Notes under the pieces: generated by a model
Seen by the model: the letters and a program-made list of their open reading frames with translations, nothing else
Database searches by the model: none
Told to the model about the DNA's origin: nothing
Position numbers and translations under genes: made by a program
Assembly: GCA_026399025.1 (NCBI GenBank)
Contig: JAPLRU010000037.1
Location: 59,389-123,388, forward strand
Reading direction: 5' to 3'
Source: Methylobacter sp.
Lineage (GTDB): Bacteria > Pseudomonadota > Gammaproteobacteria > Methylococcales > Methylomonadaceae
DNA length: 64,000 nucleotides
Shown: in pieces, positions 52,082-63,600 of the stretch
Numbering within the stretch: the first letter of the stretch is position 1
How the letters are laid out: each line of letters starts with the position of its first letter

Positions 52082-54052
52082 TTAAGTTAAAGAAGGATAA
52101 GAACTACCCGCCGCGCGGATCGTTTGTGAAAACTGTTCAATAAAAAAGTAATGGCACAACTGGGTGGAAAGAACACCTACCAAAGCCATATTGTCTTTGT
52201 AGGCAATGGAACTGCCGCGACTCGCCTTCTTAAGCAAAAAGCCGACTTTTTGGGCATCGAAATAGCCGTAATCCTTAAGCTTGTCTTCGCTTAGCAAATC
52301 ATTCACATAAGCCGGCGGATGGTCGGAGAAAAAAGCCGGAATATCCGGGGCGCGATACGGTTGTTTATGGCGCTCCAGAATCTGCCTCGGCAATTGATTT
52401 TTCATCGCTTGTTTAAACAGATATTTCTCGTTCAGCGCGCGCATCTTCAAACGCGGATTCAGGCGATTGGCGAACTCAATCACGCGATGATCCAAAAACG
52501 GGAAGCGTCCTTCCACTGAATTGGCCATCAACATGCGGTCTCCCTGAGAACATAATAAATAGTCGCCCATCAGGGTTTTAGCTTCCAAGTATTGCGCCCG
52601 GTTGAACGTATGCCAATTGCCGAAAGCCGGCGGCAAGTGCCCGGTCAGTTGATCGACTGCGTTTTCGCGTAACTTGGCATTGAGATCCTGCGAGAAGAAA
52701 ACCTTGCATTGGGACGTGGTAAACCAGCGGGTCAGATGACTGAACCCCGGCTGCTCCGGCTGGTCCAAACCGATGCTGTAGTAATTGCGCAAATACGTTT
52801 TAGCCTGAGCGCCGGAGGTTTCCAGATAGGGATACAGTGCTTTGAGCAATAAAGGCCGCCATTCGGATTCGGGGCGGCGCGCCCAGAACTGGCGGATTTT
52901 GGCTTCCTTAAATAAATCGTAACCGCCCAACGCTTCATCCGCGCCTTCGCCGGTCAACACGACTTTGTAACCCGAGGCGCGCACCAAGCCGGACAGTTGC
53001 CGCATAGGCGTGGGCGCGGTGCGTAAAATAGGGCTTTCGGCATGAAAAATCGTAGCCGGAAAATTTTCGGCAATATCGTTGTTTTGGCAAACTATTCGGC
53101 TGTTTTCAACGCCAAGATGCTCGATCATTTGCTTCTGGAACACCGATTCGTCCAGCGATTGCTGTTCGAAACCGATAGAGAAGGTTCTGAGCGGCGCGTC
53201 CGAATGGCGACGGATCAGCGCGACCAATGCGGAGGAATCCAGCCCGCCCGACAGATAAGCGCCGACCGGCACATCCGCGCGCAAACGGATAGACGTGGCA
53301 TCGGCTAAAAGATCGTATAAGCGCTCGGCCAAATCGGCGTCCAAACCGACGTGGTAATCGTCTTGTTCGGGAAAGCGCCAATCCCAGTAAGTCGATTCGC
53401 GCAAACGGCCTTGTTCCAGCACCAGCATATGTCCGGGCTGCACTTCGAAAATGTCTTCAAATAAAGTATTGGGGCTGCGCGCCGCCCAGAAAGTGAAAAC
53501 CTGATCCAACGCCGCCGCCGAAATGCGCGGCGCTTGTGCCAGTTGCGGCAATAAGGCTTTGATTTCGGAAGCGAACAACAATCTATCGCCTTGGCGCGTA
53601 TAGAACAGCGGCAAAATGCCGACGCGATCACGCACTAACACTAAACGTTGACGGCTGTTGTCCCAAAGCGCGATGGCGAATTGGCCGTTCAGCTGTTGCA
53701 CAAAATCGTCGCCGTATTGCTCGTAGGCATGGACGATGACTTCGGTATCGCTGTGGCTATGAAAACGATGGCCGTCCTTGACTAAAGTTTTGCGCAGTTC
53801 GATGTAATTGAATATCTCGCCGTTGAAAGTGACCCATACGGTTTGATCCTCGTTAGACATCGGCTGAGCGCCGCCGGCAAGATCGATGATGCTGAGACGG
53901 GTATGGCCCAGACCAATGCGTTGCTTGGGATCAAGGTAAACGCCGCTGCCATCCGGACCTCGATGGTGTAAGGAAGGGAGCATACTGCGTACATCCCGCT
54001 CGCTAATGTTGGTTTGCCCAGTAATTGCAGCGATCCCGTTAATTCCACACAT
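52082..54052 (-). CDS. asnB: Asparagine synthase-like glutamine amidotransferase
   Basis: This 656-residue protein starts MCGINGIAAITG, exposing the N-terminal nucleophile Cys2. The glutaminase domain shows LHHRGPDGSGVY, LGHTRLSIIDL and FNGEIFNYIELRK. The synthase domain has the PP-loop VGAYLSGGLDSSALVALI (about residues 255-272) and LTGEGADEALGGYDLF. It moves ammonia from glutamine to an adenylated carboxylate. True asparagine synthase is possible, but linkage to ACP and ligase genes and its length suggest an amidotransferase that amidates a pathway acid. It is the first gene of the minus-strand cluster, 24 bases from the ACP. Confidence 0.88.
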   Translation of the reverse strand: MCGINGIAAITGQTNISERDVRSMLPSLHHRGPDGSGVYLDPKQRIGLGHTRLSIIDLAGGAQPMSNEDQTVWVTFNGEIFNYIELRKTLVKDGHRFHSHSDTEVIVHAYEQYGDDFVQQLNGQFAIALWDNSRQRLVLVRDRVGILPLFYTRQGDRLLFASEIKALLPQLAQAPRISAAALDQVFTFWAARSPNTLFEDIFEVQPGHMLVLEQGRLRESTYWDWRFPEQDDYHVGLDADLAERLYDLLADATSIRLRADVPVGAYLSGGLDSSALVALIRRHSDAPLRTFSIGFEQQSLDESVFQKQMIEHLGVENSRIVCQNNDIAENFPATIFHAESPILRTAPTPMRQLSGLVRASGYKVVLTGEGADEALGGYDLFKEAKIRQFWARRPESEWRPLLLKALYPYLETSGAQAKTYLRNYYSIGLDQPEQPGFSHLTRWFTTSQCKVFFSQDLNAKLRENAVDQLTGHLPPAFGNWHTFNRAQYLEAKTLMGDYLLCSQGDRMLMANSVEGRFPFLDHRVIEFANRLNPRLKMRALNEKYLFKQAMKNQLPRQILERHKQPYRAPDIPAFFSDHPPAYVNDLLSEDKLKDYGYFDAQKVGFLLKKASRGSSIAYKDNMALVGVLSTQLCHYFFIEQFSQTIRAAGSSYPSLT

Positions 54053-54395
54053 GCATTTTCCTCATTGCTACTACATGATTTTGATTAAATATCCCTTAAC
54101 TTGATGTTTATTCTAAGTAAAAAAAATCAGTCGGAACATTCGTGTAAACACTTAGTCTAAATGAATAGAGGTGATGAGTTTCTTGGTGTAATGAAAATGG
54201 CTAACTCAGTGGGAGATATTATTTCCTGGGAACGATGTCGCTTTATCCGTTTCGGCTACGGTAGCGATACTATTTTTTTATACTGTTGCTCATCTGTTTT
54301 TTATCGATTCCGTTAAGTCGAATCGTTGCACAAACTTAGCTGTATAGGCTAAGCGCCGCTCCACCGCCTCAAGCAAGCTATAATCCGCACTCTTA

Positions 54396-54417
54396 AAAGT
54401 AAGTATTTACTTACTTT
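54396..54417. promoter_or_regulatory. AAAGTAAGT palindrome, candidate operator
   Basis: AAAGTAAGT and ACTTACTTT arms of 9 bp around ATTT, located 12 bases after a TATAAT sequence. It is placed like a repressor site just downstream of a promoter, about 220 bp before the giant gene. Confidence 0.4.
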
Positions 54418-54544
54418 CTTAAAAAGCTTGGGATTGAATAGTTGGCCTGAGGAGAAATGTGGGATACAGGGGGACAGAGGCGAACAATGGTGAAATTTTT
54501 GATCAATCTTCACATTTTACAAGCATTGTTTAGTTCGAGATTAT

Positions 54545-54589
54545 GAGTAAAATGCTTACAATAGTACGAGCAAAATGCTTACAATAGTA
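54545..54589 (+). promoter_or_regulatory. Two 22-bp direct repeats upstream of the giant gene
   Basis: GAG(T/C)AAAATGCTTACAATAG occurs at 54545 and 54568, exact 23-bp spacing, with a decayed third copy from about 54591 (ATACTTACATTA). The spacing is about two helical turns, so copies face the same side of DNA, as for activator or repressor arrays. Confidence 0.5.
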
Positions 54590-54635
54590 GGTGAATATAC
54601 TTACATTAATTTTACTCTGTCTAAAGGTTACCTTA

Positions 54636-57600
54636 ATGAAACGCCTCAACCGCCCTTGGTCGAAATCAACACGTCAAAAATCGTCGGATTCTTTACGATT
54701 GGTGTTGGAACCGCGGATGGTGTTTGACGGGGCGATGGCAACCACGGCTGCGGAAGTGCAGCAAGACAGCGTCGATGATAAGCACGACACGGCCGTCGAT
54801 CCTGCCGCTGCAACAGAAACTGAGCATAACGGCGATTTTGCGCTCGTAACCGATACTCAGCCGAATGCCGGCGCGGCAACAGACTCGGCTGAATTTGCCG
54901 CCCAACCCGATCTGCCGGTCAGCCCAATTATCGATGCAAACAATGAGCCGTTGCCGATTATCATCGTGGTCGATGCCCGTGATGAACATGCCGCATCGTT
55001 GCGCGCTAACCCGCCGCAAAACACGCAAGTCGTCACTATTGACCGCACCGGCGACGGCTATCAACAAATTTCCGAACTGTTGCAAACCCGGACCGATGTC
55101 AGCGAGTTACATGTGTTGCCGTGGACTGACGGACAAACGCAATGGTTGGGCAACAAACCTTTAACCGCAGCTCTAGAACCGTCGACCGGCGCCGCATTAA
55201 TGCATTGGGGCGATAGTTTCGACAGTCAGGGCGAAGTGGTTTTTCATGGACAAAGTCCGGCAAGTTCAGGCTGGTTGAACCAGGTTAGCGCATTGACGGG
55301 GGTGCAGACCGACTGGTCGCAAGATGACCTCGCCGCGCTGAATGTGGACAGCGCTGTAAACACCCCGTCGACATCGCTATTTGTTTTAGATAATTCTTCA
55401 TCGGCTTATGCGGATATTCTGAATAGCGCACAACAGGCCGTACAGAATCGCTTGAGCGAATGGTTTCAACGACAAGATTACCTGACTCAAGTTGCAATCC
55501 CTTTTAGCGCCAATTCGGGTAGCAGCGAATGGGTTCGCAATGCGGAGACATTGCGAGATTCGATTATTGACGGCGATTATTCTATTCGTTTAGAAGTCCG
55601 AAGCAATGCCGAACTTAATGGCGTGTTAGGCGCTTACAGCGCCACCGGCTTAAGCGATCACCCCACTATCTACTTGAATGCCGAGTGGATAAGCACGGCG
55701 ACTCCTGAAGGCATTCAGGCAGTGCTGTTGGAAGAATTAGGCCATAGTTTCGATAATATTCTTAACAACGGGGTAGACAGTCACGGCGATGAAGGCCAAG
55801 CATTTGTCGGTTTGGTTCTGTATAACGATGCCAACGCCAATGTTGTCAATCAGCAAGATGATCATGGCTTTATTAACATCGATGGGCAACAAATAGCTAT
55901 TGAAGCAGCGGCTCCTTATAGCATTGCCCAAACCACTTTTGTCCCGTTGCGCGAACAAGATGTGCAAACATCGCTTAAGACGATCAGCACCGCCGTTACA
56001 GGAACCATTCAGTCGGTTATTTCCTTAACCTCGACCAGCAATGGCAACATCGTCGTGTATGACCAGTGGGAAGATGGTTATGAAGCCGACATCAAAAACC
56101 CGATTCAAAGCACCACCCAAATTTGGGGGGACGGCAACCTGACCAATGGCATTGCCCCCGGAACGGCCGATGATGTGTTCGGACTGGGAAAAACCATTGT
56201 GCTGCAAAACGCGATTGATCTTACCAAGGTAGGCAGCCTGAATCCGGGCGGTTCGGCAGTTAGCGGCCAGCCCTACTTTGACGGCAGGGACAAAATCGGT
56301 TCAACGATGGCGATTTCCGTCAGTAAAGCCAGCTGGTCAACAACACCGGGTACGGTATTGGCCGGGGCCGTAAATGTCATTGATGCGGCGAATTCAGGCA
56401 CCAGTTTTATCATGCCCATTGGCCAGAATGTCATTACCGCAAGCACCGACAGCGCTACCAATCGCCTGTTCGAATACACCTCCGTCCATATTATCGCGAC
56501 CGCCGATGCAACAACCGTCACCATCGACAAAGACGGCAACGGCACAACCGATGTAACCGTCACCTTAAACCAAGGGGAAACTTATCTGGTTAATGGCGGG
56601 GTTATGGCCGGCGCGAAAATTTCCGCCACCAAAGGCATTGGCGTATACAGCATAGCAGGCGATGTAGGTTCCACTTACGAGAACCGTTGGTTCGCCATTG
56701 CGCCGTCAGACCAGTGGACCAACAGCTATTACGCACCGGTAGGCACAACGCTTTCGACTGACCCTGCGTATGTCTTTGTGTACAACCCAAGCACAACATC
56801 ATCGATCAGAGTTTACTACGATACCCAAACCACGACGGGCAGCTATATCGATGTGGCGGCCAATACCGCCAAATATGTGCAAATGCCCAGTTCCGCGGCG
56901 CATTTTTATACAGCGTCGAGTGCGGATAAATTTTATGCAATAAGCACCATCGATTCCGATGCAACCGCCAATCAAACCCATGACTGGAGCTATTCGCTGG
57001 TGCCTGAATCTTATCTGACCACCAAGTTTGTGCTTGCTTGGGCGCCGGGTTTTAATAATACGACGGGTTCCGGTTATACCAGCTCTACTTCGGGTGTACT
57101 CAATGGCAGCCCGGTGTGGGTGACTGCGCCTAAGGCGACCACCTTATACATAGACTACGCCGGGAACGGCTGGAATGCCGGTCAAGGGGACATCACCTAT
57201 AACATCAAAGCCTTGGAGTCTTACCGGATTTTCGACACCTCCGATAAAAATCAAAGCGGCTTGACCGTATACACCACGGACGGCACTCCGATCACCGCGG
57301 CATGGGGCGAAGACCCTTCTATAGCCGGCGCCGGCAACCCTTATCTGGATATGGGCTATACGGTATCGCCATTTCCGGATTACATTTTTAAGAAAGACTC
57401 TAAAGAAGCCTCTACGGCCACTTACGGGGCAGGAGTTAGTGATAACGACACCTTAATAGAGTTAGGCGAACAAATCGAATACACCGTTAGCGTCACTAAC
57501 CGGTCGGTAATCGATTTGTTTAATATGAACATCAAAGACAACTTTACGCCCGCTACCAGCGCTACCTATGTGCCCGGCAGCACCAGCCTGACGATATATA

Positions 57601-60600
57601 AGCCCGACGGCAGCCTATTTTGGTCTATTGCCGACTTGGATGGAGCCGGAAATACGTTTCCTCTGGAGACTTCTTCGGGAGGCTATATTCTCGCCGATGC
57701 CGATCCGAATACTGGGGGTATTCAAGGCTTAAAAGTAGGTTATCAAGCCGTCTTTAAATACCGGGTCGAGGTTCGGGGCGATATTAATCAAGCTTTGGCC
57801 GATCAGAATATGAGTATCACTAATAACGCCACTTTGGCTGGTGACGGCGGCGTCAACATGCCGGTTACCAATGATACCGTACTGAGCGTCCCTAATATCG
57901 ATGGACAGGTATTTCTCTATAACTCTGGATATACTGCGATAGCGTCCAGCTATCAGGAAGGCGATACGCTCGGCCTCCAAGTAACCGATAATGATGTTAA
58001 TAAGAATACAGCGGCGGCAGAAACCCTGACGGTTACGGTCACCAACACAACGACAGGTGAAACAGAGGCCATCACCCTAACGGAAACGGGAATAAGCACC
58101 GGCATTTTCCGTGCAACGTTGTCAACGTCGACAACCGGCAGCAATAACGGGAATAACAGCGGCACCCTTTATATGGTGAAGGGCGACAGTATTAAAGTTG
58201 ACTATACCGATCCTATTTACGGCGCAGCCTTTGATAACATCCTTCATCCCGGCATACCTAACGGCGATGACAATAACATCAATACAGGCAATGCCAACAC
58301 CGCTACAGCAACGGTAGCGGTACCCAGTCAAATCAAGATACTTTATCTTTCCGACGATGGTGCCGGCGGCGACGGCAGCGGGAATTTAGACCGGGTTGAT
58401 CCTAATCTGGTAAGTCCTCAGGATACCAGTACCCAAACGACTGCGGCGATTGTTCCGGCGGTCGCCGGTACGGGGGGCGGTTCAGGAGACTACAAAGATA
58501 CGTTTTCAAGTGCCGCATACAATAACAGTAATGGAACGGAATCTTGGACGACTAATTCATGGACTGAAACAGGCGATGATGCTAGTGCGAGTGCCGGCAA
58601 AATAAGGATTGCGTCTAATGTTTTAGGTTTTATTGCCAATGCAGGCAGTCCGAGTATTGAACGAGCGTTAGATCTGACTGGTGCCGATACCAGTCAGGCG
58701 GTTACTTTAAGTTTCAAATATACTTCCGCCAGTACGACTACAAACTCAGAATATGTTAGCTTGGATATATGGAATGGAACCAGTTGGACTATATTAAAGA
58801 AATTTGATTCCGATAAAGGCAGTTCCACTGATTATACTGTTGACATAAAAAGTTACGTTAACGCTACAGGCAATACAAAAATTCGTTTTAGTGCAAACAG
58901 TTTGGCGAGGCAAGGCAGCGGAGACCAATTTACCGCCGATGATCTTAGTGTTGGCTTTACAAAATCCGGTGGCGCAGGCACTCCCGCCACTCCAGCCACC
59001 TTCACTCAAGCCATCCCGATGGCGAGCACTTTAAGCATACCGGCAGGCGGGCAGATTAAAGTCGTCACCTATATCAGCGCCCTGACAGGAACGCCGACCG
59101 GCGCTAATGTCAAAGCCGATCTGACCTATGGCTCCGGCAATACCACTTTGGTTAATTTGACCAGCCCTACTTACGACAATGTCGCCGGCACCCTAACCTG
59201 GACCGGGACGCTGGGAAGCAACGTTAATATAGCCGCCGGGGATGCGGTCAAATTAGTCGTTACCAATAATGCCACAGGTGTTAGCTTTAAAGTGGATTAT
59301 GACAGCAGCACCAAACCCTCCCGCATAGAATTACCCACCACCACCGTCATTGACATCGTTGATGTCGATAGCGCTACAGCCGGTGTTCAGGAGATCGGTT
59401 TCTATGACCAGTCGACTGCCAACGGCGGCGGCAGCTTAATTTCCGGCGGCAGCATTGATGCGGGCGGCGTTGTTTATGTTCGGGTTAAAGTGCTCGATCC
59501 CTTTGGCGACTACGACATCACCGGCCTGAAATTGGACATTGACGGTCCCGGTAGCAGTGGCGATATAGGCGTTGCCGGGGGTACGCCTACCACGCTGACC
59601 TTAACCAATACCAATGTCGTTGACACTAACGACAATGGCGCCTACAAAATTTACGAATACGCTTGGCAAACCGTCAACAATACCGGCGCTTATGACGTCA
59701 AAGTTGTTGCCAATGAAGGTTACGAAGGCACCATTACCGACACGGCAAAATCCAGCTTTATCATTACGGCCCAGGATCTGGGCACACCATCGACCACGAT
59801 ATTCATTAGCGCTTTAGGCGGAGTAGATGCGGGCCTTCAATACGCCGCAGGCGCTAATTCGTTCCTGCGCGTAACCGACCTGGATGAAAACACCGATCCG
59901 ACCACGCAACAGACCGTTACCGCGCTGGTCAACGGCACAAGCTTTACCTTGACCGAAACCGGCGTTAATACCGGTATTTTTGAAAAAGCCTTAACCGGAA
60001 CCGGTTTTATCAGCCTGCCCGCCGGCACCTTATTAACCGCTAACTACGTTGACCAAAACGATGCCGGCGATACCAGCACCGACACCATCACTGTGCCGAC
60101 TCCGTCTAATAGCGCCCCCACAGCACGGCCCAATTATTACAATGTCAATAAAGATGCGACGGTCACGGGTAACATCAGAACCGATTTCAACACAAGCAAT
60201 ACCCCTACAGACGATAACTCGGCCGATTCCGATCCTGACTCCGGCGACACTGCAAATCTAAAAGTAGCTTCGGTCAATGGCAATACCGTGGCCGCCTCCG
60301 GCAATACCACCATTAACCTGGCTTCGGGCGCAATTCTGACGGTAGCGGCCAATGGTGCTTATACTTATGATCCCAATGGCAAATACAACACGCTGGCTGT
60401 TGGGCAAACAGCGACCGACAGTTTTAACTACACCATCAGCGACGGCAAAGGCGGAACCAGTACCGCCACGGTAACCATCACCATTGATGGCGTCAACACA
60501 ACGCCGACTTCGACAGCAATTCCGGCTCAAACGCATACCGATGGTCAATATGTCGATTTGGATGTAGACAGCAAATTTGCCGACATAGACGGAACGCTTA

Positions 60601-63600
60601 CTTATAGTGTTAGCGGATTACCGGCAGGTCTAAGTATTAATACTGTCACAGGGAAAATCAGCGGAACCGTTGATAAAAATGCTGGCGATCAAGACGCCAA
60701 TCACGACGGCACCCAAACCTACAGCGTGACGGTAACAGCCACCGACAACAATGGCACCCCCACCAGCCAGACCTTCAACTGGACCGTTAACAACGTTGCG
60801 CCGCTTGCTAAAAATAATGTAAACAGCATTACCGAAGACGCATCGCCTGCGACTGCGACGGGCAATGTGCTGACCGATGTCGATGCGACAGACGGTAGCG
60901 ATGCCGATGGCAGCCCTGACAGTGATACTTTAACCGTGACGGCGATTCGTACCGGCACCGAGGCGGCCGGTACAGGTACCGGCGGCACAGTAGACGGATC
61001 GACCGGCCTACTAGGTAGCTACGGCAGCCTAGTCATTGCCGGCAATGGCGCTTATACCTATACCCTCGATAATACGAAAGCGGCGGTACAGGCCTTGGCT
61101 GCGGGAGCAACGCTGACCGATACCTTCACCTACACCAACAGCGACGGCAATAGCGGTAGCGATAAAGCTCAACTGGTTATTACAATTAATGGCGCAAACG
61201 ACGCACCTGTAAACACCGTACCCGCTACCCAAACAGTAACCGTCGCCACCCAAACCGCAATCAGCGGCCTGTCGGTGGGAGATGTCGACACCAACCTGAC
61301 CAGCACCCGGCTGACCGTGACCGGCGGCATACTGAACGTCACCTTGTCAGGTTCCGCCACGATCAGCGCAGGCGCCAACAACAGCGCGACCTTGACCGTC
61401 AGCGGCACCCAGGCCGAAATCAACACCGTACTCGGCACCTTGAAATACACCGCCACCGTCGGCACCACCAGCGATACCGTGACCGTACTTAGCACCGACG
61501 GCACCAGTTTGACCGATACCGACACCTTCAACATTACCGTCAAAAACCCGCCGACCGTTGTTACAACAGGCGCCTCCACCCCTTTCACCGAAGCCAAAGA
61601 CCTTCCGTCCACCGCCGTTGCCATTGATAGCCTGCTAACTGTAAACGATATAGACAGCACCACCTTGGCCACCGCCACCGTTAGCATTAGCGGCGGTTAT
61701 CTGGCTAATCAGGATGTGTTGGTATTCCACAATGATCAAACCGGCGCGATGGGTAATATCGTCTCCAATTTCAGCAACATCACCGGCGTGTTGTCCCTAC
61801 AATCGTCCGGCGGCACCGCAACACTGCTTCAATGGCAAGCGGCATTGCGTTCGGTGCAATATCTCAACACCTCCGATACGCCTGACACCACAAACCGCAC
61901 CATCAGCTTTGCCGTCAATGACGGCGGTTTAGCGAGCGCTATTGCGACCAAAACCGTCACCGTTGCAGCCACTAACGACACCCCTACCTTTAATCTGGGT
62001 ACCGGCAAAGTCACTACGGCCGTGGGTTCAGGTGCGGACCAGGGGCAAAGCGTCACCGTGCAGGCGGACGGCAAGATTCTCGTGGCCGGGTATAGCTTTA
62101 ATGGCACTAATAATGACTTCGCCTTAACGCGTTATAACAGCGATGGCTCGCTGGATACGACTTTTAATTCCACAGGCAAAGTCACCACGCCTGTGGGTTC
62201 AGGTGCGGATCAGGCATACAGCGTCACCGTGCAAGCAGACGGCAAGATTCTCGTGGCCGGGCATGCCTCCAATGGCAATGATGACTTCGCCTTAACGCGC
62301 TATAACAGCGATGGCTCGCTGGATACGACTTTTAATACCACTGGCATAGTCACCACGCCCGTGGGCTCAAGTATTGATCGGGCATACAGCGTCACCATGC
62401 AGGCGGACGGCAAAATTCTCGTGGCGGGGTATATCTACAACGGCGCTAATGCGGACTTCGCCTTAACGCGCTATAACGGCAATGGTTCGCTGGATACGAC
62501 TTTTAATACCACTGGCAAAGTCATTACACCCGTGGGTTCAAGTGAGGATTTGGCATACAGCGTCACCGTGCAAGCGGACGGCAAGATTCTCGTGGCAGGG
62601 TTTAGCGTGAACGGCGCTAATTTAGACTTCGCCTTAACGCGCTATAACAGCGATGGTTCGCTGGATACGACTTTCGACACCGATGGCATAGTTACCACGC
62701 CCGTGGGTTCAGGTACTGATCAGGCATACAGCGTCACCGTACAAGCAGACGGCAAGATTCTCGTGGCGGGGGTTAGCAATAATGGCACTAATTATGACTT
62801 CGCCTTAACGCGCTATAACAGCGATGGCTCACTGGATACTAGCTTTGATACCGATGGCAAAGTTACCACGCCGGTCGGTTCAAGTGATGATTATGGTCAA
62901 AGCGTCACCGTGCAGGCGGACGGCAAGATTCTCGTGGCCGGGTATAGCTCCAATGGCTCTAATGATGACTTCGCCTTAACGCGCTATAACAGCGATGGTT
63001 CGCTGGATACGACTTTTAATACCACTGGCAAAGTCACTACATCCGTGGGTACAAATATTGATCGGGCGTACAGCGTCACTGTGCAGGCGGACGGCAAGAT
63101 TCTCGTGGCAGGGGTTAGTTACGGCGCTAATGCTGACTTCGCCTTAACGCGCTATAACAGCGACGGCTCGCTGGACACTAGCTTTAACGGGCAAACGACA
63201 CTCGGCGGTACGGTCAGCTTTACCGAAGGCGGCACGCCGGTCGTCTTGGATAGTAACGTCAGCGTTTCGGATGTTGACTTAGATCCACTCAATAGCGGTG
63301 CGGGTAATTACAACGGCGCCACCTTGACCTTAGCGCGTAACGGCGGCGCGAATGCACAAGATGTGTTTTCCAATACCGGCACCTTAGCCGCGCTAACCGC
63401 CTCGAGCAATATAGATGTCGGCGGTACAGTCATCGGCACAGTCACAACAAACTCAGCCGGTACCTTGGTATTAACCTTTAACAGTGCCGCGACTAAAACC
63501 TTGGTCAACAGCGCGTTACGGCAAATCGCTTATAGCAACAGCTCCGATGCGCCACCTGCATCAGTAACGATTAATTGGGTGTTTAATGATAAAAACACGG

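Larger units (their letters stand above)
54053..54635. other. Divergent intergenic control region
   Basis: Lies between the divergent amidotransferase cluster and the giant surface protein gene. It holds a partial GTTCCCACG-type repeat tail (54224-54257), a TATAAT at 54379, an AAAGTAAGT palindrome (54396-54417) and a 23-bp periodic direct repeat (54545-54589). No gene is supported. Confidence 0.6.

Noticed and set aside
61169..61687. Minus-strand open frames inside the giant surface protein gene
   Set aside because: They are antisense shadows of a Thr/Val/Asn-rich coding sequence whose plus frame is open for over 9 kb.
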